This document shows, one piece after another, positions 1 to 5,449 of a DNA stretch of 6,091 bases. Numbering within the stretch: position 1 is the stretch's first letter; each line of letters begins with the position of its first letter. Under the pieces are notes generated by a model. The model was not told the origin of the DNA. It saw only the letters and a list, made by a program, of their open reading frames with translations, and did no database searches. The position numbers were made by a program, and so were the translations under genes. Source of the DNA: Saprospiraceae bacterium (lineage in GTDB: Bacteria; Bacteroidota; Bacteroidia; Chitinophagales; Saprospiraceae); NCBI GenBank assembly GCA_029262975.1, contig JAJCYJ010000169.1:1-6091 (forward strand), written 5' to 3'.

Positions 1-250
1 AAATAGGATTAATGTTAATACTCTAAATTTAATAGGACATTATCTGATAGCTAGAAATGAGCTTGCAGATGCCATTTTGTTGTTCGAAAGAAATCTGCAA
101 TCATTCCCTAACGATACTAAAGTTTATAATTCACTAGGTGAAGCTTATATAAGAGTCGGGCAAATAGCAGAAGCTAAAAATATGTATCAGAAATCGCTGG
201 AATTAGATACCGATGATGTTATTGCAAAAGAGATTATTCGACATCTATAA
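1..250 (+). CDS. C-terminal end of a TPR-repeat protein (partial, 5' end outside window)
   Basis: An open frame enters from the left edge, reading from base 2, and ends at TAA 248-250, leaving 82 visible residues. They form two tetratricopeptide repeats, roughly residues 3-36 and 38-71. The second is close to consensus, with VYNSLGEAYIRVGQ in the first helix and the A..MYQKSLELD pattern in the second. The first shows LNLIGHYLI followed by the helix B pattern AILLFERNLQSFP. In Bacteroidota this style of tail (a short 'NxLGY..L..g..eAI..F..N...fP' repeat followed by 'YdSLGEAY') often closes secreted or membrane hydrolases such as beta-lactamase-like or alpha/beta hydrolases. The missing N-terminal part could therefore be an enzyme, but that is inference. 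TPR units usually mediate protein-protein contact. The gene converges on the minus-strand DUF6090 gene, 101 bp away. Confidence 0.85.
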   Translation, partial: NRINVNTLNLIGHYLIARNELADAILLFERNLQSFPNDTKVYNSLGEAYIRVGQIAEAKNMYQKSLELDTDDVIAKEIIRHL

Positions 251-351
251 AATAGAAACATAAGGAGAACTGATCAAATCGAAATAAGTCAATACAATTT
301 ACGAGTTTATAATATTTCAATTAGTGGTAGCAGACCATGGGCAGACGAAAC
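251..351. other. Convergent intergenic spacer, no clear terminator
   Basis: This AT-rich spacer of 101 bp separates the stop codons of two convergent genes. I searched it for a GC-rich hairpin followed by a T or A run and found none. The only repeat is a short direct copy of GCAGAC at 330-335 and 341-346, which is probably chance. Transcription of both neighbours must end here or run into the opposing gene. Confidence 0.5.
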
Positions 352-1077
352 TTATGTGTTCGCTTTACCCAATTCATCTTTAATAAGTTGAAGCACCCTT
401 TCGGTTTCTTCTAGACTATTCTCAATAGAATAGTTTAACCATTGTCTGTTATTCTTTATAGTCAATAACCAACTTTTATAGATTTTATCTTCGAGCAAAC
501 TTTTATAATCAAATGGTTCGAATTTGAATCCTGGTTTTCTCATGAATAATCCTTGGCGAACTTTTGTAATTTCTATATTTGAAGGTTCTATTCGATCTAT
601 TCTGGTGTGTGTATTTTTATATGTTTCTTCAAACAAAAAAATGATTTCTTTTTTTAATTTTCTATTTTTAATAATCTCTATACCCACATTTTTAAGTGTT
701 TCATATCCAACGGATGAAATGGAGCCAACATGTTCGATCGTTAATCCCCATCCAAAATGTCTTTCCAGTGTGTCATTATAGGGAAGTCTTTCTTCAAGAA
801 ATGAGGCAATTATTTCACTTGAGCGATCTGACTTTAAATTAGTTTTGACACGCTCATTCAGAAATGTAACGTTTAACTCAAGATTTTCCACCAGGTCTTC
901 TAATGTCCTCTTTTCAGTAATTCTATCTTTTCTCCATTCATTCCAGTTATTTACTTGTAATGCCAGTAGGATTCCGATCATCACCAGCATGATTTCACCA
1001 ACAGCATATAGCAAATACTTTTTGGTTGCACTTGCACCGGCTAATGATTTTCTGATTTTGCGGAAAAATGTAAGCAT
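352..1077 (-). CDS. DUF6090-type single-pass membrane protein
   Basis: This is a 241-residue protein of unknown function. Its N-terminus matches what I know of DUF6090: a basic start (FFRKIRKSL), then a KYLLYAVGEI segment leading into one hydrophobic helix at about residues 21-42. The near-invariant ALQVNNWNEWRK follows at about 39-50. The rest is soluble, charged and helix-rich (for example EKRTLEDLVENLELN at about 55-69), with no catalytic motif I can recognise. By the positive-inside rule the short basic N-terminus should be cytoplasmic and the large C-terminal part periplasmic; this is inference. Length is normal for the family, and such genes often occur in several copies per Bacteroidota genome. 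The start (ATG 1075-1077) is fixed by the conserved N-terminus. The gene lies 81 bp downstream of the serine hydrolase on the same strand, so co-transcription is possible but not shown. Confidence 0.85.
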   Translation of the reverse strand: MLTFFRKIRKSLAGASATKKYLLYAVGEIMLVMIGILLALQVNNWNEWRKDRITEKRTLEDLVENLELNVTFLNERVKTNLKSDRSSEIIASFLEERLPYNDTLERHFGWGLTIEHVGSISSVGYETLKNVGIEIIKNRKLKKEIIFLFEETYKNTHTRIDRIEPSNIEITKVRQGLFMRKPGFKFEPFDYKSLLEDKIYKSWLLTIKNNRQWLNYSIENSLEETERVLQLIKDELGKANT

Positions 1078-1158
1078 AGGTTAAAGATAACGAACTGAAC
1101 ACAATGACTATCACGTATATAAAAAGTATCGTATCATAAATCATTACTGGAATTATCT
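1078..1158. other. Spacer between serine hydrolase and DUF6090 genes
   Basis: This 81-bp AT-rich gap separates two minus-strand genes. I see no strong hairpin terminator and no good match to the Bacteroidota promoter pattern (TTTG, about 19 bp, TAnnTTTG). The gap is compatible with an operon or with two separate units. Confidence 0.4.
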
Positions 1159-2511
1159 CTATCCCTTTTTGATGCATGATGCAATATCTCTCAAAAAGTT
1201 GTTGGCATTAAATATCGGCTGTTCTGATAACCCCATTCTTACAACTACTATATCGAGTGAAGGAATTATAAAAACATGTTGCCCCTGAAAACCATTACAG
1301 GAATACAAATCTTCTGGTACATCAGGATAGGCGCTGTGGTCCGCATTCAACCAGAATTGGCCACCATATATGCCTTTACTGTTCGCATTAGGAGTACGGA
1401 CAAAATCTACCCATGAGGTATCTATAAGTTGATCGCCATTCCAATTTCCCTGGTTGAGATAAAGTAGTCCGAATTTCGCCCAATCCCTGGGGGTAGCATA
1501 GCAGAATGAAGAACCGATATAATGCCCGGATTCATCTGATTCTAAAACAGCGCTGTTCATACCAATGCGATTAAAAAGACTGTCATATGGGAAACGCAGG
1601 TATGCGTCGACAGACCCAATCTTATCTCGTATTAAACCAGAAAGGAGATTGGTCGTACCACTGCTGTATGACCAGTGGGTGCCTGGTGGATAAATAAGGC
1701 TGTTATTTTTTGGAATCACCGTTATATCTTCTGCTTTGAACAGCATATTTGTTGCATCAGATATTTGCGCATAGTTTTCAGAAAAGGCAAGACCACTTTG
1801 CATTTGTAGCATGTCCTTCAGTGTGATCTGACTGCGGTCATCTGTCCATTCCGGAAATATGTTTTTGTCTGTTAGCGTGAGTACCCCTTTTTTAACGAGC
1901 ATGCCTATAAGTGTGCTGGTCACGCTTTTACCCATGGACCAGCCTAATATTTCAGTTTGGCTGTCAAATCCATTAGCATATTGTTCAGCAATGAGTTGGT
2001 TCTTATATACGACGATCACGGCCCGTGTCTTAAGACTGTCCATGCCCATCGATGGATCAAATGCGCTATGAATTGCTTTATTTAATTGGGTCATATCAAT
2101 CTCTGGAGGTATAGATGTATACTCTATATTTTCTCCTAAGGGCCAGAATGTTGTATCACTAGGGAGAGGTCGATCTACTAACAGGTCTATGCCATAATCA
2201 TCCATCCCATCGAGCAAAATACAACCTGCGTCACCTCGATATACAGCTGTCCTGGGAGATAGACCAAAGAGTGTTGTTGTGACGGATCTGGCGTCCCGAT
2301 TAATGGTTGTTTTAGTTTGTGCTAAAGGGCCAAACGCCAGGTCTTCCGATTGAATACTTTCCTGGCTTCTTTCCGCAATAAAGGTACACGAGCACATTTT
2401 TTTAGCAGCATATCCATTGGCAATTGACAGTTGTGGATAGTATGTAAAGTAACCATATATAAGTCCAGCTATTATAAGTAGAAGGAATACGAGCAAAATT
2501 CTCTTTATCAT
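1159..2511 (-). CDS. Serine hydrolase, class C beta-lactamase / NylB-like family
   Basis: This 450-residue protein has a hydrophobic N-terminal segment at about residues 4-21 and no lipobox, so it is probably membrane-anchored or exported by an uncleaved signal. The segment GYAAKKMCSCTFIAER at about 33-48 is a recurrent N-terminal block in one subgroup of these hydrolases. The catalytic beta-lactamase fold (PF00144 type) occupies roughly 155-430. The nucleophile motif SxxK is SMGK, with Ser192 and Lys195. The second motif is WSYSSGTTNLLSG, with Tyr282 as likely general base. The segment GFQGQHVFIIP at about 407-417 stands where the third (KTG-like) motif lies. Relatives include 6-aminohexanoate-dimer hydrolase, esterases and penicillin-binding-like peptidases, so the substrate cannot be assigned and beta-lactam resistance should not be assumed. 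All catalytic residues are present, so it should be active. The stop is TAG 1159-1161. The DUF6090 gene follows on the same strand. Confidence 0.92.
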   Translation of the reverse strand: MIKRILLVFLLLIIAGLIYGYFTYYPQLSIANGYAAKKMCSCTFIAERSQESIQSEDLAFGPLAQTKTTINRDARSVTTTLFGLSPRTAVYRGDAGCILLDGMDDYGIDLLVDRPLPSDTTFWPLGENIEYTSIPPEIDMTQLNKAIHSAFDPSMGMDSLKTRAVIVVYKNQLIAEQYANGFDSQTEILGWSMGKSVTSTLIGMLVKKGVLTLTDKNIFPEWTDDRSQITLKDMLQMQSGLAFSENYAQISDATNMLFKAEDITVIPKNNSLIYPPGTHWSYSSGTTNLLSGLIRDKIGSVDAYLRFPYDSLFNRIGMNSAVLESDESGHYIGSSFCYATPRDWAKFGLLYLNQGNWNGDQLIDTSWVDFVRTPNANSKGIYGGQFWLNADHSAYPDVPEDLYSCNGFQGQHVFIIPSLDIVVVRMGLSEQPIFNANNFLRDIASCIKKG

Positions 2512-2534
2512 ACCGGAAAGTTACTGAGGAATGT

Positions 2535-2567
2535 GAAATATAAGGAAATGTATATCTGAATAATCAA
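2535..2567 (-). promoter_or_regulatory. Weak candidate Bacteroidota promoter for the serine hydrolase
   Basis: Read on the minus strand, TTG (2567-2565) is followed after 22 bp by TATATTTC (2542-2535). The latter matches the -7 element TAnnTTTG except in its last base. The spacing is longer than the usual 19 bp or so, so this is only a candidate. It would place the transcript start about 15-20 bp before the ATG at 2511, and short leaders are common in the phylum. Confidence 0.22.
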
Positions 2568-2624
2568 TTGTCGTTATTTAAAATGTGCTCTTTATGAACT
2601 AATCCGTGTCTTCAAGCGAGAGAA

Positions 2625-2685
2625 CCGCTACAATGGCGGAATCAATGTCCATGTTCAAGGCAAGTCTCATCTAAGTGGACAGCGG
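2625..2685. repeat. Nested inverted repeats in the GC-rich island
   Basis: Several short complementary words lie close together. CCGC (2625-2628) can pair with GCGG (2636-2639) over a 7-base loop. TGTCCA (2646-2651) is the exact complement of TGGACA (2676-2681). CCGCT (2625-2629) can instead pair with AGCGG (2681-2685), enclosing the former. The alternatives exclude one another, so the region could fold in more than one way if transcribed. Stems of 4-6 bp are short and may be chance. Confidence 0.35.
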
Positions 2686-2705
2686 CGTACTATATGCCCA
2701 GATTA

Positions 2706-2769
2706 GTTGCGGGTGGTTTATTCGAATGAGCGGGGCGACCATGCTAAAAGACCCGCATAGACCCGCAGC
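2706..2769. repeat. Triple ACCCGCA repeat: one inverted and two direct copies
   Basis: AGACCCGCA occurs twice in the same direction with a 10-bp period (2749-2757 and 2759-2767). The complement TGCGGGT lies at 2708-2714. The left arm GTTGCGGGT (2706-2714) pairs with ACCCGCAGC (2761-2769) over nine positions with one G-T wobble, or seven of its bases can pair with the nearer copy. The 10-bp spacing puts the two direct copies on the same face of the helix, as in a tandem operator. A decayed mobile repeat is an equal possibility. Confidence 0.4.
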
Positions 2770-2822
2770 AATTATAATCTATAACCAATAACAAGAGTGA
2801 CCAATGAACAATTAATCTATAA
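2769..2822 (+). repeat. Imperfect direct repeat around TAATCTATAA
   Basis: TAATCTATAA occurs exactly at 2775-2784 and 2813-2822, 38 bp apart. The match extends leftwards: both copies are preceded by CAAT plus TA-rich bases, with two bases extra in the first copy. ACCAAT also occurs twice between them (2784-2789 and 2800-2805). In DNA this AT-rich, some of the similarity will be chance. Confidence 0.35.
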
Positions 2823-2869
2823 TAAACTGGGCTTTTACTGCGCTTTCAGGCAGCCGCTTTTTGACTCAA

Positions 2870-2885
2870 CCTTTTCTAAAAAAGG
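2870..2885. repeat. Short hairpin CCTTTT-CTAA-AAAAGG
   Basis: CCTTTT (2870-2875) and AAAAGG (2880-2885) form a 6-bp stem with a four-base loop. An alternative outer pairing joins CAGCC (2851-2855) to GGCTG (2884-2888). No gene ends just before it on either strand, so a terminator role is doubtful. Confidence 0.3.
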
Positions 2886-2889
2886 CTGA

Positions 2890-2907
2890 TTAATTGAATT
2901 TAATTAA
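2890..2907. repeat. 18-bp near-perfect AT-rich palindrome
   Basis: TTAATTGAATTTAATTAA is symmetric at eight of nine base pairs, the exception being a G-T pair next to the centre. It lies about 210 bp upstream of the dehydratase start. A perfect 10-bp palindrome, TTGAATTCAA, follows at 2915-2924. Both are plausible binding sites for a dimeric regulator, but low base complexity makes chance palindromes likely. Confidence 0.35.
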
Positions 2908-2931
2908 GGTCATTTTGAATTCAATCCAAAT

Positions 2932-2946
2932 GGAATGTGGCATTCC
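2932..2946. repeat. Hairpin GGAATG-TGG-CATTCC
   Basis: A 6-bp perfect stem (2932-2937 with 2941-2946) closes a three-base loop, and a T-G pair at 2931/2947 can extend it. It is the third inverted repeat within 57 bp, after those at 2890-2907 and 2915-2924. No T run follows, so it does not look like an intrinsic terminator. Confidence 0.35.
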
Positions 2947-3118
2947 GACTTCAAGAGCCTTCACCTCGTATGACCACTTTATATTTTCGATAAGTAAAAC
3001 AGTTTGTCATCAAAGACATCATAAAGAATAGTGAAAGTTTATAAGAATTGATTCGCTTAATCCAAACCAAAAGAAAAATTATCGGCTTAATTTCAGATAT
3101 TGCAAGTAGTGATAATTA

Positions 3119-4870
3119 ATGCCACTGGCTATCACTGATTTAATTTCAGAAAAATTAACAATGAAGAAAAGAAGAAGCCAGAATTGGTTCGGAAAGAAAG
3201 GAAAGGATGGGTTTATATACCGGGCGTGGATGAAAAACCAGGGCATACCTGATGATGCATTTCAGGGTAAGCCAGTCATAGGTATCTGTAATACATGGTC
3301 AGAATTGACACCCTGTAATGCTCATTTTCGTGAGTTGGCAGAATCTGTTAAGAAAGGTGTGCTGGAGGCAGGTGGTTTTCCGTTGGAATTTCCTGTTATG
3401 TCCCTGGGGGAGACCTTGATCAAGCCTACTGCCATGTTGTATCGCAATCTTATGAGTATGGATACCGAAGAATCTATCAGGGCGAATCCATTAGATGGGG
3501 TAGTCCTTTTGTGTGGTTGTGACAAGACTACTCCGGCAACGGTAATGGGTGCGGCCAGCGTTGATCTGCCGACTATCGTGGTATCCGGAGGCCCTATGCT
3601 TACAGGTAAATACAGGGGTAAAGATGTCGGTACCAGTGATGTCTGGCGATGGACCGAGGAAAATCGAATGGGTACCATAAGCGATGAAGAATTTCGCTTT
3701 GCCGAAGGCTGTATGGCTCGAAGCAAGGGACATTGTGCAGTTATGGGTACAGCTTCAACGATGGCTTGTATGGTGGAGTCACTTGGACTTTCATTGCCTG
3801 AAAATGCAGCTATTCCTGCTGCAGATTCGCGACGAAAGGTACTGGCCCAGTTGAGTGGCAGGAGGATCGTAGAAATGGTGAACCAGGATATCTGTCTCTC
3901 TCAAATATTGACACGAAAGGCATTTGAAAATGCGATCATGCTGAATGCGGCTATCGGGGGTTCTACCAATTTCGTGGTGCATCTTCTGGCCATTGCGGGT
4001 AGGATGGAAGTGCCACTGGAACTAAAGGATTTCGATCGGTTGGGTAGCCAAATCCCTTTATTAGCTAATCTTCAACCTTCCGGGAAATATTTCATGGAAG
4101 ATTTCTACTATGCCGGAGGACTACCTGTGGTTGTCAAAGAATTAGGTAGCGAATTACACGAGGATGCACTGACGGTGAATGGTCGGTCGATAGGGGAAAA
4201 TTGCCAAAATGCTACATGTTATAACGAAGAAATAATTGCTACTCGCTCAAAACCCTTCCAGGAAGCTTCCGGTATTGCTGTAGTCTATGGCAATTTATGT
4301 GAGGATGGTGCGATCATTAAACCTTCTGCAGCCACAGCTGAATTGATGGTTCACACAGGAAAGGCGCTCGTATTTGAAAATATTGAAGACTATCATGCCA
4401 AGATAAATGACCCGGATCTTGTCGCCGAAGAAAGCGACATACTTGTCCTGAAAAATGTAGGTCCAAAAGGATATCCGGGTATGCCGGAAGTAGGTAATAT
4501 GAGTGTGCCAAAATCCCTTTTGGAAAAAGGTGTTACGGATATGGTGAGGATATCGGATGGCCGCATGAGTGGTACCGCATATGGAACTGTATTTCTACAT
4601 GTGTCTCCTGAATCTGCTGCAGGAGGTAATCTTGGTCTTGTTCAGAATGGGGATATCATTGAAGTAGATGTACCTGCACGATCTCTGAATTTGATGGTGT
4701 CTGAGGAAGAGTTGGCAAGACGGCGTGCGCTATGGAAACCGGAAGATCTGGGCTACAATCGTGGATATGTCGAGATGTATATCAGAGATGTCGACCAATC
4801 TCATCTTGGTGCAGATTTATATTTTCTTAAAGGAAAGTCGGGAAGTGAAGTGACAAGGGATTCTCATTAA
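3119..4870 (+). CDS. IlvD/Edd-family sugar-acid dehydratase (L-arabinonate dehydratase-like)
   Basis: This 583-residue enzyme should convert an aldonic acid to its 2-keto-3-deoxy derivative by removing water in the cytoplasm, using a [2Fe-2S] cluster and Mg2+. The three cluster cysteines are visible: Cys66 in TPCN, Cys134 in GCDKTTP, and Cys206 in GHCAVMGTASTM. Likely Mg2+ ligands are Glu98 (SLGET), Asp135, Lys136 (carbamylated in the family) and Glu457 (MPEVGN). The proposed catalytic serine is Ser484 in SDGRMSGTAYG. The N-terminal block (RSQNWFG, RAWMKNQGIP, CNTWSELTPCN) and the DSH C-terminus resemble Rhizobium L-arabinonate dehydratase as I remember it more than the branched-chain amino acid enzyme IlvD. 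The exact substrate (arabinonate, xylonate, fuconate or galactonate) cannot be read off. The ATG at 3161 (MKKRRSQNWFG, 569 residues) is an equally good start, since conservation begins just after it. No sugar pathway genes lie nearby. Confidence 0.93.
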   Translation: MPLAITDLISEKLTMKKRRSQNWFGKKGKDGFIYRAWMKNQGIPDDAFQGKPVIGICNTWSELTPCNAHFRELAESVKKGVLEAGGFPLEFPVMSLGETLIKPTAMLYRNLMSMDTEESIRANPLDGVVLLCGCDKTTPATVMGAASVDLPTIVVSGGPMLTGKYRGKDVGTSDVWRWTEENRMGTISDEEFRFAEGCMARSKGHCAVMGTASTMACMVESLGLSLPENAAIPAADSRRKVLAQLSGRRIVEMVNQDICLSQILTRKAFENAIMLNAAIGGSTNFVVHLLAIAGRMEVPLELKDFDRLGSQIPLLANLQPSGKYFMEDFYYAGGLPVVVKELGSELHEDALTVNGRSIGENCQNATCYNEEIIATRSKPFQEASGIAVVYGNLCEDGAIIKPSAATAELMVHTGKALVFENIEDYHAKINDPDLVAEESDILVLKNVGPKGYPGMPEVGNMSVPKSLLEKGVTDMVRISDGRMSGTAYGTVFLHVSPESAAGGNLGLVQNGDIIEVDVPARSLNLMVSEEELARRRALWKPEDLGYNRGYVEMYIRDVDQSHLGADLYFLKGKSGSEVTRDSH

Positions 4871-4904
4871 CCATCGAACAGATATCGGGATTTTATCGTA
4901 AATT

Positions 4905-4924
4905 ATAATTCTGATCAGGATTAT
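4905..4924. promoter_or_regulatory. 20-bp palindrome between dehydratase and TerB-like gene
   Basis: ATAATTCTGATCAGGATTAT is symmetric at nine of ten base pairs, the remaining pair being a T-G wobble, around the perfect core CTGATCAG. It lies 34 bp after the dehydratase stop and 17 bp before the TerB-like ATG. That position suits an operator or a promoter-proximal regulatory site. As RNA it would fold only with an unpaired loop cut from the core, and no T tract follows, so a terminator is less likely. Confidence 0.4.
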
Positions 4925-4941
4925 TTAAGTTCTTTATCGAC

Positions 4942-5319
4942 ATGAGAGAAAAAGAAAAATTATATGAGATACTGGGCGAACTGCTCTATGTGATCTCAAT
5001 GGCTGATGGACAAATCCAGCAGGAAGAAAAGGAAGCGATCATATCGATGTTAGCACACCATCCATGGGCTACTGAGACGATTTGGTCATTTGAATATGAA
5101 ATTAGAAAAAAATCTGATGTAGAAAACATCTACAAAAAAGTGATAAACTATTGCCACAAACATGGGCCTTCACCTGAATACGCAGAATTTATTGAAGCTA
5201 TGAATCAAGTTGCTAATGCGATTAATGGCATCGAAGATTCAGAGGCACAAGTGATCAGTTCTTTTTCTAAGGATTTGATAGAAAGATTTATAAAGGATAC
5301 CGAGAAACTAAGAAAATAA
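4942..5319 (+). CDS. TerB-like small helical protein
   Basis: This protein is 125 residues, all predicted helical, with no signal or membrane segment. The motif MADGQIQQEEKEAI at about 20-33, with Asp22, Gly23 and Glu28/Glu29, is the signature of the TerB/TerB-like fold, where acidic residues can bind a metal ion. A weaker second copy, ANAINGIEDSEAQVI at about 91-105, fits the internal duplication known for TerB. Length suits a complete single-domain member. TerB proteins take their name from tellurite resistance, but most stand-alone members have no proven role, and no other ter gene is visible, so a resistance function should not be assumed. The ATG at 4942 begins just before the first helix. 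It lies 71 bp downstream of the dehydratase, and a palindrome at 4905-4924 separates them, so it may be its own unit. Confidence 0.75.
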   Translation: MREKEKLYEILGELLYVISMADGQIQQEEKEAIISMLAHHPWATETIWSFEYEIRKKSDVENIYKKVINYCHKHGPSPEYAEFIEAMNQVANAINGIEDSEAQVISSFSKDLIERFIKDTEKLRK

Positions 5320-5449
5320 AAAACGAGCAACAAAGTAATTTAACCTATCCTGTTGAAATGCAGGTTTAAGCCTCTTTGATTTGGTTTATATTTTGGGTCA
5401 TCAAACACTAAATAAATTCAGTCTTTTTGCGAAATCTAATAATTGACAA
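5320..5449. other. 130-bp spacer with hairpin and weak -7-like element
   Basis: CCTG (5349-5352) and CAGG (5361-5364) can form a small stem. Alternatively AACCT (5342-5346) pairs with AGGTT (5362-5366). Either could weakly terminate the TerB-like transcript, though no T run follows directly. TATATTTTG at 5387-5395 resembles the Bacteroidota -7 element TAnnTTTG with one extra T, but no TTTG lies at the expected distance upstream. A promoter for the next gene here is therefore only a guess. Confidence 0.3.

Larger units (their letters stand above)
2512..3118. other. 607-bp divergent intergenic region with a GC-rich island and palindromes
   Basis: No credible protein gene is visible on either strand; all frames are broken by stops within a few tens of codons. 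Three zones can be told apart. Bases 2512-2600 are AT-rich and should hold the promoter of the minus-strand serine hydrolase. Bases about 2601-2770 are much richer in G+C (87 of 170 by hand count, against 26 of 90 just before and 15 of 60 just after) and contain repeated and inverted words. Bases 2771-3118 are AT-rich again, with a direct repeat near 2769-2822 and a run of palindromes at 2870-2946. The last part must carry the promoter of the dehydratase, but I found no good TTTG/TAnnTTTG pair there. Confidence 0.7.

Noticed and set aside
524..1084. Two plus-strand frames (524-781 and 845-1084) opposite the DUF6090 gene
   Set aside because: They are antisense shadows of a gene with clear family features, and their translations show no recognisable domain.
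995..1177. 60-codon minus-strand open frame with a hydrophobic stretch, crossing the spacer and both neighbouring genes
   Set aside because: It overlaps the conserved N-terminus of the DUF6090 gene and the end of the serine hydrolase in another frame. Its sequence resembles no family and is rich in residues typical of AT-rich noncoding DNA.
1859..2071. 70-codon plus-strand frame opposite the serine hydrolase
   Set aside because: It lies wholly antisense to the catalytic core, including the SxxK region, so it is a shadow.
1159..2511. True class C beta-lactamase (antibiotic resistance)
   Set aside because: The motifs fit the broad serine hydrolase family, but the membrane-anchor N-terminus, the CSC block and the GQH third motif point away from AmpC-type enzymes.
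2599..2670. 23-codon minus-strand frame in the GC-rich island
   Set aside because: It is too short and has no start context or family match. It is mentioned only as part of the possible transposase relic.
2870..2885. Hairpin CCTTTT-CTAA-AAAAGG as a transcription terminator
   Set aside because: No gene ends nearby on either strand; both neighbouring genes start from this spacer and run away from it.
2980..2987. TATATTTT as the -7 element of a dehydratase promoter
   Set aside because: It lacks the final G, and no TTG or TTTG stands about 19 bp upstream.
3322..4511. Several minus-strand frames opposite the dehydratase, the longest 134 codons
   Set aside because: The dehydratase has intact motifs throughout. 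The antisense frames arise from its codon pattern and look like no protein family.
4942..5319. Tellurite resistance operon
   Set aside because: Only a single TerB-like domain is present. No TerC, TerD, TerE, TerZ or TerA-like gene lies in the window.
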